Positions 14,827 to 22,492 of a stretch of 64,000 bases of DNA are shown piece after piece. Source of the stretch: Parcubacteria group bacterium ADurb.Bin192 (lineage in GTDB: Bacteria; Patescibacteriota; Patescibacteriia; 2-12-FULL-60-25); contig MWCR01000001.1 of assembly GCA_002070095.1 (NCBI GenBank), positions 1 to 64,000 of the forward strand, read 5' to 3'. The notes beneath the pieces are model-generated. The model was not told the DNA's origin, did no database searches, and saw nothing but the letters and a program-made list of their open reading frames with translations. Position numbers and translations under genes: made by a program. Numbering within the stretch: position 1 is the first letter of the stretch; every line of letters begins with the position of its first letter.

Positions 14827-16239
14827 ATGAAATATAAATATTTATTTGTTTTAGCGGCCGCTTGCTTGTTCGCCACCCAGGCTCAAGCGGCTACTTTATC
14901 CCCCGGGGATTTGATCAAAGCCTCGGGCCCGGCTGTTTATTATTACAGCCAAGAAGGCAAGCGTTTGGTTTTCCCCAACGAAAACACATACAAGACTTGG
15001 TACACGGATTTTTCAACAGTCAAAACCATCACAGACGCCGAACTGGCCGCCATCACCATGGGCGGCAATGTCACTTATAAGCCGGGTGTGCGCTTGGTCA
15101 AAATCGTGAGCGACTCAAAAGTTTACGCCATAGCGGCCGGCGGAGTTTTGCGGCACGTGGCCACCGAGGAAATCGCCAGAAATTTATACGGCGCTGATTG
15201 GAACACCAAAGTCGATGATATACCGGTTGGTTTTTTCTCCAATTATTCGATCGGCTCCTCCATCCTGAATTCGACCGACTATTCTCCTTCTGCCAGCACC
15301 GCACAGGCGGTCAGTATTGATACGGACCGCGCGGCCAAAACCACTCCGCCCGTATGCACCACCTGCGGATCCGAACCGGTTACACCGACCACCACCCAAG
15401 AAACGATCCAAATTGCTTTGTCCGCTTCACAAAACACAATCAAGATAAACGACGTGATAACCTTTACGGCTTCAGCTCAATACTCTGCCAGCATTAAAGA
15501 AATTCGCATTTATTTTGATAACAATCTGGTAACCGCTTGCCAAAATGCCAATGTCTGCTCCGGCGATTTTGCCATGCCCTCGGTTTTGGATAAAGAAACA
15601 TACCAAGTAAAAACCGAAGTAACCGCGCTGGATACAACCAAAGAAACCAAGACCTTGGATCTGGCCCGCGCCAGCACCACCGAACCGGATTCTGAAGTCA
15701 CTATTTCGGTGGACAGAGAAGTAATCGAACCCGGACAAACAACCGGCATCACCGTGCAAGCCGATGAAACGGTTGATGTGAAAGAAATCATCATTTATGT
15801 GGATGATGTGGCCAAAAAAGGCTGTAACTATTTGGGACGATCGTGCAAATGGAGCCAAATATTTGATGGTCCTTTGGGGACGGAATTTAATACCTACGGC
15901 CTTGTGACCAGTGTTTCGGGTGTTACTTACCGTACACAAACCAAAACCATCACCCTGGCTGCCAACAGCATCCCCTATGTCACAATTGAAACCGGCAAGA
16001 CTTATATTCTAAAAGGCGAAAGTATGGAAGCGGTGGTCAGCGCTTCGGATGAAGACGGTATTCAATCTATCGAAATACTGGACAGCCAGAAAAACGTGCT
16101 CAAAACTTGTTCGGGTGCCGCTCCCTGCACTTTATCCACCGGACCATGGGTGACCGAAGGCATGGTTACTCTTTGGGGCAGAGCTACGGATGTACCCGGA
16201 TCATCCAATGAACAATCCATCCAGTTTGAGGTTAGATGA
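14827..16239 (+). CDS. Exported protein with a YYY/GKR-FPN domain and Ig-like repeats
   Basis: 470 residues. A signal peptide (KYLFVLAAACLFATQAQA, cleavage near residue 22) is followed by a domain of about 125 residues: GDLIKASGPAVYYYSQEGKR, FPNENTYKTWY, GGNVTYKPG, an LRHV block and DIPVGFFSNYSIG. The same domain recurs in 16311-17102 and 22493-24082. A Thr-rich linker (about 158-195) leads to three beta-sandwich-like repeats of roughly 90 residues, each with paired Cys (CQNANVC, CNYLGRSC, CSGAAPC) and starting with patterns such as IKINDVITFTASAQ, typical of Ig/CARDB-like surface modules. It is likely cell-surface or secreted. The next gene encodes a paralog of the first domain, so they probably work together at the envelope. 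Confidence 0.7.
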   Translation: MKYKYLFVLAAACLFATQAQAATLSPGDLIKASGPAVYYYSQEGKRLVFPNENTYKTWYTDFSTVKTITDAELAAITMGGNVTYKPGVRLVKIVSDSKVYAIAAGGVLRHVATEEIARNLYGADWNTKVDDIPVGFFSNYSIGSSILNSTDYSPSASTAQAVSIDTDRAAKTTPPVCTTCGSEPVTPTTTQETIQIALSASQNTIKINDVITFTASAQYSASIKEIRIYFDNNLVTACQNANVCSGDFAMPSVLDKETYQVKTEVTALDTTKETKTLDLARASTTEPDSEVTISVDREVIEPGQTTGITVQADETVDVKEIIIYVDDVAKKGCNYLGRSCKWSQIFDGPLGTEFNTYGLVTSVSGVTYRTQTKTITLAANSIPYVTIETGKTYILKGESMEAVVSASDEDGIQSIEILDSQKNVLKTCSGAAPCTLSTGPWVTEGMVTLWGRATDVPGSSNEQSIQFEVR

Positions 16240-16310
16240 TCACATTGACTCGCTTATTCATTCATGACATTAATTAATGTCTGAACTAATCATTAATTTT
16301 TTTACTCTTT

Positions 16311-17102
16311 ATGTTTAAAAAATTAGCTTCACTCATGGCCACCGGTGCTTTGGTAGCCTCAACTTTAATGCCGGCCACCGCTTCGGCCGCCGTTACCCGG
16401 TCTTTTAATCCCGGATCTTTAATCAAAGGCTCCGGTCCGACCGTGTATTATTACGCGGAAGACGGCAAGAGATACGTATTCCCCAACGAAAAAACCTATT
16501 TCACCTGGTACGAAAATTTCGACACCGTGATCCAAATCCCGGACAACATGTTGTCCACTCTGCCCTTGGGCAAAAACGTGACTTACCGCCCGGGCAAAAA
16601 AATGGTCAAAATCACCACTGATCCCAGAGTTTATGTGGTTGACCGTGGCGGCATGCTAAGGCACGTGGACAGCGAGGAGATCGCCAAAACCTTATACAAT
16701 ATTAACTGGGCCAACCAAATCGACGATGTACCGGACAGCTTTTTCACCAACTACAAAGTCGGCAACAAGGTTGAATCAGCCAGCGAATACAGACCGGCGG
16801 ACGTGATGGCCGGAACCACCACCATCTCGCAAGACAAAGGCTTTGACGACACCATGGCCGCCATCTCCATCGGCAATACCATGACCGGCTTCGTGCCCAA
16901 CAGCATGACCATTAAAAAAGGCACGACCGTTACCTGGACCAACCAGGACAGTGCTTCTCATAGCGTGATCGGTACAGGCTTCCAATCAGATGCCTTGGGC
17001 TACAACAAATCATACAATTTCAAATTCAACACCGTGGGTTCGTTCGAATACAAGGATGGCATCAATCCATCCATCACGGCCACTATCCACGTGGTGCAAT
17101 AA
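16311..17102 (+). CDS. Exported protein: YYY/GKR-FPN domain fused to a ligand-less cupredoxin fold
   Basis: 263 residues. Signal peptide to about residue 27 (ASLMATGALVASTLMPATASA). Residues 33-160 repeat the domain of the preceding gene: GSLIKGSGPTVYYYAEDGKR, VFPNEKTYFTWY, GKNVTYRPG, LRHVDSEEIA, DVPDSFFTNYKVG. Residues 185-263 match plastocyanin-like cupredoxins (FVPNSMTIKKGTTVTWTNQD, SHSV, FNTVGSFEY...TATIHV). The copper site is damaged: His in SHSV remains, but the Y-H-C-x-x-H-P-x-M block reads YKDGINPSI, so Cys, His and Met are gone. Electron transfer is therefore unlikely; a binding or structural role is inferred. A terminator follows and serves both strands. Confidence 0.72.
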   Translation: MFKKLASLMATGALVASTLMPATASAAVTRSFNPGSLIKGSGPTVYYYAEDGKRYVFPNEKTYFTWYENFDTVIQIPDNMLSTLPLGKNVTYRPGKKMVKITTDPRVYVVDRGGMLRHVDSEEIAKTLYNINWANQIDDVPDSFFTNYKVGNKVESASEYRPADVMAGTTTISQDKGFDDTMAAISIGNTMTGFVPNSMTIKKGTTVTWTNQDSASHSVIGTGFQSDALGYNKSYNFKFNTVGSFEYKDGINPSITATIHVVQ

Positions 17103-17114
17103 GTTTTTAACATT

Positions 17115-17147
17115 AAAAAATCCCGTCATCAGACGGGATTTTTTTTA
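17115..17147. terminator. Shared bidirectional terminator
   Basis: AAAAAATCCCGTC-ATCA-GACGGGATTTTTT, a perfect 8-base GC stem flanked by A and T runs; it ends the plus-strand 16311 gene and overlaps the stop of the minus-strand 17129 gene. Confidence 0.85.
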
Positions 17148-18487
17148 TATATTTCAGGAACGCATTTGCCATTATTACAAATCCAGTCAACATAAGAATC
17201 TTTATATCTGATACGGACTATACCCTCGCGCGGCTGTACGTATTCAGGGGTGTCTAATAACAAATTATTCAAATTTTCGGGAATCAATTCGTTTTTTGCT
17301 TCAAAAGAAATCATGCGAGCGGGCGAAGTCAGCGCTTTATAAAGTGATTCTTGAGAAAAGAGGGATACGTCTCCATATTCTATGACATCTAAGGGTCTGC
17401 GGCCTTGCCAATCGTTAAAAACTTCAATAATGAAAGGGTCAGGATTTTTAAAATGTGTAATATCAATAACAATCGGTTCTTTATCATCTGCTACCGCTAC
17501 GGCTTCAGCGTCACGCCGCATGTCGATAGCCTCTGAAATACTTATTTTATCTTTCTCAAGATGCGGCATTTCCCAAAGTCCAACCTCTATTATTTTAGAC
17601 TCTACACGCTTAACCGGAGCCGGATTCTCCAGACGATGATCATCAACTTCACCGCTATAAGCCCGCAAGGAACTTTTAGAGCGCGGTCCGGCCAAAAATG
17701 AATCAGTCACGAAACGAGTGGGCGAATTTTTATCATAGTCTCCAGGCTCTGGAGCCATGGGCTCGGATTGAATACCCGCATAATTCTCCAGCCAGCGCCA
17801 AACCGGATATTTAAGAGTACCGGCCCATCCACCTTGAACCATGGGATTAACACCGCCCTCCATGGGATAATCAACTCCGTTCAAATTAACCACTATTCTT
17901 TTATGGTCTCCAAAATCCTGAACCATGGACGCGGACTTGATATTTAACTCTTGCAAAGCAATAGCATAAGCCTTGGATCTGGCTTCACAATTTCCCTGAC
18001 CATCATTCAACAAATCAATAACCATGCTTTTAGTGGCGCTCCACTCCCCTCCGAACTGATGGACTATTTCATGAAGGAATCCCCTTTCATCCAACTCGGG
18101 TTGAACTGAACGTAAATATGCAAGTTTTTGATCTAAAACTCTTTCAGCTTTTTGACATTCTACGGCGCTAAAAGAACGTGAGCATTCAGCGTCTAAAAAA
18201 GTACGCCGCAAATTAATCCTTTCGGGTTCCCTTGCCAATTCAGAATACAATTTCTGTCTAACACTCCGCTCTTTGAACTCATCACGATGGACTGACCTGA
18301 CGTAATTTCTAACAGCGACCTCAATAGCCTCTCCTGTAAGCCGAGCGCCCTCGGTGACTTCGTGTTTGATTTCAGGCACCAGCGGCGCATGCAAAACAGC
18401 GGCCACGGCCAATGTTTTGGCCAGAGCGGGAATTTTTCTTTTTTTGGGTTCTTCGTGACTTGGTACGAAACGCGCGATTTCAGACAT
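17129..18487 (-). CDS. Protein with a transglutaminase-like core, possibly membrane associated
   Basis: 452 residues from ATG 18487 (a TTG 15 bases upstream is possible). TATACT lies six bases before this ATG, so the message is probably leaderless. After a basic stretch (KKRKIPALAK) there is a short hydrophobic segment (LAVAAVLHAPLV). Near residues 165-215 the order GQGNCEARSKAYAIAL ... GDHKRIVVNLNGVDYPME gives the Cys, His and Asp arrangement of transglutaminase-like proteases. The C-terminal half (residues 250-452) is Asp/Glu rich without recognised domain. Members of this fold act as amidases, peptidases or cross-linkers; which applies is unknown. It diverges from the transketolase gene across about 65 bases. 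Confidence 0.55.
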   Translation of the reverse strand: MSEIARFVPSHEEPKKRKIPALAKTLAVAAVLHAPLVPEIKHEVTEGARLTGEAIEVAVRNYVRSVHRDEFKERSVRQKLYSELAREPERINLRRTFLDAECSRSFSAVECQKAERVLDQKLAYLRSVQPELDERGFLHEIVHQFGGEWSATKSMVIDLLNDGQGNCEARSKAYAIALQELNIKSASMVQDFGDHKRIVVNLNGVDYPMEGGVNPMVQGGWAGTLKYPVWRWLENYAGIQSEPMAPEPGDYDKNSPTRFVTDSFLAGPRSKSSLRAYSGEVDDHRLENPAPVKRVESKIIEVGLWEMPHLEKDKISISEAIDMRRDAEAVAVADDKEPIVIDITHFKNPDPFIIEVFNDWQGRRPLDVIEYGDVSLFSQESLYKALTSPARMISFEAKNELIPENLNNLLLDTPEYVQPREGIVRIRYKDSYVDWICNNGKCVPEIYKKNPV

Positions 18488-18514
18488 ACGGATAGTATAC
18501 AACTTAAACGTATT

Positions 18515-18543
18515 TTTTCACACGCAAACCATTGTGCTACAAT
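18515..18543 (+). promoter_or_regulatory. Promoter of the split transketolase operon
   Basis: TTTTCA, 17-base spacer ending TGTGC, TACAAT (18538-18543), ten bases before ATG 18554; no Shine-Dalgarno. The divergent TATACT of the 17129 gene is at 18494-18499. Confidence 0.55.
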
Positions 18544-18553
18544 CACTTTCAGT

Positions 18554-19471
18554 ATGCCAAAAACAATCAAACAGCTGGAAAAAATCGCCAACGCTATCCG
18601 GCAGGACATTATCAAAATGCTGGTGACAGCCGGATCCGGGCACTCGGCCGGACCATTGGGCATGGCCGATGTTTTCACGGCTTTATATTTTGGCGGGGTG
18701 GCCAAGCTGGATCCCAAAAAACGCCAAGATCCTGAACGCGACCGAATGGTTTTGTCCAACGCCCACATTTGTCCGGTTTTATACTCCGCCTTGGCCCACC
18801 GGGGTTATTTCCCAAAATCAGAACTCAAAACCTTGCGCCGGCTGGGCAGTAAATTACAAGGGCACTCCAATAATCACGCCAACATCGGCATAGAAACCAG
18901 CGGCGGACCCTTGGGCCAGGGACTATCCCAAGCCGTGGGCCTGGCCCTGGCCGCTCGCATGAACAAAAACCAGCACATCAAGACCGCATCTTCGGTTGGC
19001 AGACGTGGGACGATTGCGACGAGCGACGCGGGACGTGATTACCACACCTGGTGCGTGATGAGCGATGGCGAATTTGACGAAGGTCAGACCTGGGAAGCCT
19101 TGATGCTGGCCGGCAAATTGGATTTGCGCGAAGTAACGATTTTAATCGACCGGAACAATATTCAGATAGACGGCTTCACCGAACAAGTCATGCCTTTGGA
19201 AAATTTTTCAGACAAACTAAAAGCTTTCAATTGGTTTGTGATAGAAGTTGACGGCCACAATATCCGTGAAGTTTTGGATGCCATGAAAAAGGCCAAGGCC
19301 ATGGCCGCCAATCCGACCGCCATCGTCTGCCACACCATCCCGGGCAAGGGCGTTGATTTTATGGAAAACAAGTTTGAATGGCACGGCAAGCCGCCCTCTC
19401 CAACAGAAGCTCGTCTGGCCCTGCATGAGTTGCGAACTTTTGGCGGAAAAATTAAATGCGAACACGAATAA
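18554..19471 (+). CDS. Transketolase, N-terminal (thiamine-diphosphate) subunit
   Basis: 305 residues. The ThDP-binding motif is CVMSDGEFDEGQTWEA...LIDRNNIQIDG (G-D-G replaced by S-D-G-E as in split enzymes), with GHSAGPLGMADVFTALYF near the N-terminus and SGGPLGQGLSQAVGLAL before it. The partner subunit follows four bases after the stop, and together they equal one full-length transketolase, the arrangement seen in archaea and many CPR bacteria. They transfer two-carbon ketol units between pentose and triose/hexose phosphates. Residues around 150-162 (GRRGTIATSDAGRDYH) are an extra loop encoded by the ACG-type heptamer repeat, just before the ThDP motif. It is plausibly tolerated as a surface loop. 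Confidence 0.93.
   Translation: MPKTIKQLEKIANAIRQDIIKMLVTAGSGHSAGPLGMADVFTALYFGGVAKLDPKKRQDPERDRMVLSNAHICPVLYSALAHRGYFPKSELKTLRRLGSKLQGHSNNHANIGIETSGGPLGQGLSQAVGLALAARMNKNQHIKTASSVGRRGTIATSDAGRDYHTWCVMSDGEFDEGQTWEALMLAGKLDLREVTILIDRNNIQIDGFTEQVMPLENFSDKLKAFNWFVIEVDGHNIREVLDAMKKAKAMAANPTAIVCHTIPGKGVDFMENKFEWHGKPPSPTEARLALHELRTFGGKIKCEHE
19001..19037 (+). repeat. ACGNRGG heptamer tract inside the transketolase N-subunit gene
   Basis: Units ACGTGGG, ACGATTGCG, ACGAGCG, ACGCGGG, ACGTGAT read in frame as RRGTIATSDAGRD. Confidence 0.75.
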
Positions 19472-19475
19472 ACAT

Positions 19476-20453
19476 ATGAAAGCAGTTAAACTTAGTGATT
19501 TTTGGATGCATAAAACCGTGGAAAAACGCCCCACGCGCGACGGCTACGGCCAAGCTCTGCTCGAACTGGGAGAAAGCAACCCGGACGTGGTGGTACTGAC
19601 CGGTGATTTGGCCGAGTCCACCCGAGCCTTGCCGTTTGGCGAAAAATATCCGGAACGTTTTATCGAATGCGGGGTAGCCGAGCAAAACATGATGGGCGTG
19701 GCCGCGGGCTTGGCCTTGGGCGGTAAAATCCCTTTCATCTCATCGTACGCCGTGTTTTCACCGGGACGCAGTTGGGATCAGTTGAGAGTTTCGGTTTGCT
19801 ATGCCAAAGCCAACGTCAAAATCGCGGGCGCGCACACGGGCATCAGTGTAGGCCCGGACGGAGCTACGCACCAAGCCCTGGAAGACATGGCCATCACGCG
19901 CGTCATTCCCGATCTGATCGTCATGGCGCCGTGCGACGCGGAAGAAACCAGAAAGTGCACTTTGGCGGCCGCGAATTATCAAGGGCCCGTCTATTTTAGA
20001 TTCGCGCGCGAAAAAACGCCGGTCATGACCGTTAAACAAACCCCTTTTGAAATCGGCCAAGCCTATGTTTGCCGCGAAGGCTATGATGTGACTTTGATGG
20101 CGGCCGGACCTCTGCTCCACGCGGCCTTGATGGCCGCCGAAAAACTAGCGGCCAAAGGCATAGAAGCCGAGGTCATCAACAGTCACACCATTAAACCGCT
20201 GGACACCAAAACCATTTTGCAATCCGTTAAAAAGACGCGTTGCGCTGTGACCGTGGAAGAACATCAAATAACCGGCGGATTATTCGGCGCGGTTGCTGAA
20301 GCTTTAGCTAAAACCTATCCGGTTCCTCTGGAAGCCGTGGGCATGCATGACACTTTTGGCGAGTCAGGCACACCGGACGAACTGCTGGCCAAATACAAAA
20401 TGACCGATACCGATGTCTTTAAAGCAGCTCTTAAAGCCATTAAGAGAAAATAA
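19476..20453 (+). CDS. Transketolase, C-terminal (pyrimidine-binding) subunit
   Basis: 325 residues. Blocks typical of the PYR and C-terminal domains are VVVLTGDLAESTRA, FIECGVAEQNMMGVAAGLA (with the catalytic Glu contacting ThDP), GAHTGISVGPDGATHQALEDMA and VTVEEHQITGGLFGAVAEAL. It completes the enzyme with the upstream subunit, from which it is separated by four bases. Its expected pathway partners rpiB and rpe are 4-5 kb upstream. A small gene of unknown function starts two bases after it. No separate promoter is visible, consistent with one transcript. Confidence 0.95.
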   Translation: MKAVKLSDFWMHKTVEKRPTRDGYGQALLELGESNPDVVVLTGDLAESTRALPFGEKYPERFIECGVAEQNMMGVAAGLALGGKIPFISSYAVFSPGRSWDQLRVSVCYAKANVKIAGAHTGISVGPDGATHQALEDMAITRVIPDLIVMAPCDAEETRKCTLAAANYQGPVYFRFAREKTPVMTVKQTPFEIGQAYVCREGYDVTLMAAGPLLHAALMAAEKLAAKGIEAEVINSHTIKPLDTKTILQSVKKTRCAVTVEEHQITGGLFGAVAEALAKTYPVPLEAVGMHDTFGESGTPDELLAKYKMTDTDVFKAALKAIKRK

Positions 20454-20455
20454 TT

Positions 20456-20965
20456 ATGCGACCTGACGATCCTCTTAAACAGTGCCGGATTATAAGCCCT
20501 GAAGAAATCTCGGCCCTGCAATCCAAGGCCAAAGAACTGGGTCTGCATTCCGAAAAACAGACCGGACCCACGCCCGATAAACCAAAACCCGAAACTCCGG
20601 AGCAAAAACTGAAAAAAGAAATGAGCCAGACCCTCAATGCCCTGGATGGTATTTTAAAAATGAAAATACAGACCTCCGCTTCCAGGCTAAACTCCATGCA
20701 AAGACCGGCCATGCTCAAAAGACAAGGCGAATTCGTGAATTATCCCAAATTCAGCAAAGAGCAAATCGAATCCGTGGAAGACCAAATATTGGGTTATAAA
20801 ATGCAAAGCGAGTGCCTGACCCAAGCTGTTCAAGCATTAAACAATGAACAAGCACCGCCCCCGGATTTAATGCAAACCTTGCAACTGCTTAAAAAAGAAC
20901 TGGAACACGATCCGGATCTGGTCAAACAAATCCGCGCCCTGCAAATTAATCTGGGCGCCATGTAA
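20456..20965 (+). CDS. Small protein of unknown function, helical, 169 aa
   Basis: Not recognised. It begins two bases after the transketolase C-subunit and so belongs to that operon. The sequence is soluble and strongly helical: a Pro/Lys-rich stretch (residues 30-55), then a long amphipathic region (55-165) with KKEMSQTLNALDGILKMK and LLKKELEHDPDLVKQIRALQ, likely coiled coil. Two Cys only, no membrane segment. A clean terminator follows at 20966. Any role in sugar-phosphate metabolism is only suggested by position. Confidence 0.6.
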   Translation: MRPDDPLKQCRIISPEEISALQSKAKELGLHSEKQTGPTPDKPKPETPEQKLKKEMSQTLNALDGILKMKIQTSASRLNSMQRPAMLKRQGEFVNYPKFSKEQIESVEDQILGYKMQSECLTQAVQALNNEQAPPPDLMQTLQLLKKELEHDPDLVKQIRALQINLGAM

Positions 20966-20990
20966 ATCGAGCTTACGGCTCGATTTTTTT
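20966..20990 (+). terminator. Terminator of the transketolase operon
   Basis: ATCGAGC-TTACG-GCTCGAT stem followed by TTTTTTT. Confidence 0.85.
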
Positions 20991-21021
20991 AGATTAGAGC
21001 TTTGATGTTATACTGATGCAT

Positions 21022-21996
21022 ATGCCTCAAAAATTTGACATCGTGTGTATCGGAGAATCATTGCGCGATATTTTTTATATCATCAACGAAGCCACGGTCA
21101 GCTGTTCGCTCAATAAAGATCATTGCCAGCTGTGCTTGGAATACGCGGAAAAAATACCGGTCAAAGAAGTGGTCAAAGTGCCGGCCGCCGGCAATTCGGC
21201 CAATGCCGCGGTCAGTGCCGCGCGTTTGGGTTTTAAAAGCGCGCTTATCAGCTGGGTGGGTGATGATCCGGAAGGACAAGATATTCGAAAGTCGCTAAAA
21301 GCCGACGGTGTGAATACCAAATTGCTTTGCAGCTGCGGAGGACAAGAGACCAGCGAAGCCACTCTGCTGAGCTTTCAGGGTGAACGCACTCAATTATTGT
21401 ATTTCAAAAAAAGAAAATACACGTTGCATGATTTTCCGGATGCCGCCTGTTATTATTATTCGGCCATGGGCCATGGGCATGAAAAATTTGACCAAGCATT
21501 GATTAAAAAATTAAAAGCCAAAGCAAATTTATTTTTTGTTTTTCAGCCCGGCACCACTCACATCAGATCCGGTTTAAAAAAAATATCTCCTTTGATTGCC
21601 CTAAGTTCACTTTTTATTTTGAACAAAGACGAAGCTCATATCTTGTTGGGCAACGGCGAAAGAACCACGGTCAATCTGTTGGACGCTTTTCATAAACTCG
21701 GAGCCAAACAAGTCATCATCACGGACAGCAAAAACGGGGCTGATGCTTTTGACGGACAAAAATACTGGCACATGCCGATCTTTCCGGGCAAGGCCATAGA
21801 GAGCACGGGTGCGGGCGATGCTTTTGCCATTGGAGTAACCTGCGCTTGGCTGAATAAAAAAAATCCGGCCGAAGCCCTGCGCTGGGGCACGGCCAATGCC
21901 TGGTCCGTGGTCCAACAAATCGGCCCGCAGGCCGGCTTGCTTAAAAAAGCCGACATGCCAAAAGTCCTAAAAAAATTCAACCGGATCCAACCCTAG
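21022..21996 (+). CDS. PfkB/ribokinase-family carbohydrate kinase
   Basis: 324 residues from ATG 21022 (ATG 21016 also possible; TATACT at 21009-21014 favours the second). Family signatures: AAGNSANAAVSAARLGFKSALI near the N-terminus and STGAGDAFAIGVTCAWL near residue 255, the latter holding the catalytic Asp and anion hole. Between residues 24 and 41 it has a Cys-rich insertion (CSLNKDHCQLCLEYAEK), unusual for the family and possibly metal binding. It phosphorylates a sugar or nucleoside with ATP; the substrate is not readable. A second paralog at 29496-30512 carries a similar insertion region without the Cys cluster. Confidence 0.88.
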   Translation: MPQKFDIVCIGESLRDIFYIINEATVSCSLNKDHCQLCLEYAEKIPVKEVVKVPAAGNSANAAVSAARLGFKSALISWVGDDPEGQDIRKSLKADGVNTKLLCSCGGQETSEATLLSFQGERTQLLYFKKRKYTLHDFPDAACYYYSAMGHGHEKFDQALIKKLKAKANLFFVFQPGTTHIRSGLKKISPLIALSSLFILNKDEAHILLGNGERTTVNLLDAFHKLGAKQVIITDSKNGADAFDGQKYWHMPIFPGKAIESTGAGDAFAIGVTCAWLNKKNPAEALRWGTANAWSVVQQIGPQAGLLKKADMPKVLKKFNRIQP

Positions 21997-22066
21997 GAAA
22001 TAGTTTAAATTGGGCTAAAAACAAGGTTTTTCAGACAACATTAGCCAGACTATAACTGCTTTAGCA

Positions 22067-22095
22067 TTGACAAAAAGCATTTTTTGTGCTATATT
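22067..22095 (+). promoter_or_regulatory. Promoter of the 22200-24082 gene pair
   Basis: TTGACA, 17-base spacer ending TTGTGC, TATATT at 22090-22095, an extended -10. The leader is about 100 bases. Confidence 0.75.
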
Positions 22096-22199
22096 TAGCG
22101 GTTTATTGATGACTTTGAGTCTTGATGCGAGTCCGCTGACTACACGTGAATTTGCCTCAAAACTCAAACCCAACAGTCCTTTGACAAAGGAGAAGGATT

Positions 22200-22478
22200 T
22201 TGAACAAGCGGCAAGCCAAGACTCTGTGCTGGCAGGTGGTTTTGTTCTGTTTGGTCGGTATCGCGGTGAACGCGACGGCCAACTACCTACTCAAGCAGTG
22301 GGCAGAAGACCGCCGGCCGGCTGAACCTGTCTGGGTGCGCACGCGCCTGGGCGAGACCGAAGAACTCATCCCGGTGTGGCAGATGTGCCCGGTCATTCCG
22401 GAGTCACTCTGCAACACCAAACTCACACCCGCCCACAACGCGCCGGCCGCCACCACGGACGGACGCATTGAACTCTGA
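22200..22478 (+). CDS. Small single-pass membrane protein, TTG start
   Basis: 92 residues. The start is TTG 22200, set by a perfect AAAGGAG (22186-22192) seven bases upstream. A short basic head (MNKRQAK) precedes one hydrophobic helix (residues 11-30, VVLFCLVGIAVNATANYLL), then about 60 polar residues with two Cys (CPVIPESLC) that should lie outside, so it is a type II-like anchored peptide. No family recognised. It sits 14 bases before the lipoprotein gene and shares its promoter, so the two products probably act together at the cell surface. Confidence 0.6.
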   Translation: MNKRQAKTLCWQVVLFCLVGIAVNATANYLLKQWAEDRRPAEPVWVRTRLGETEELIPVWQMCPVIPESLCNTKLTPAHNAPAATTDGRIEL

Positions 22479-22492
22479 ACCGAAGGAGAATA

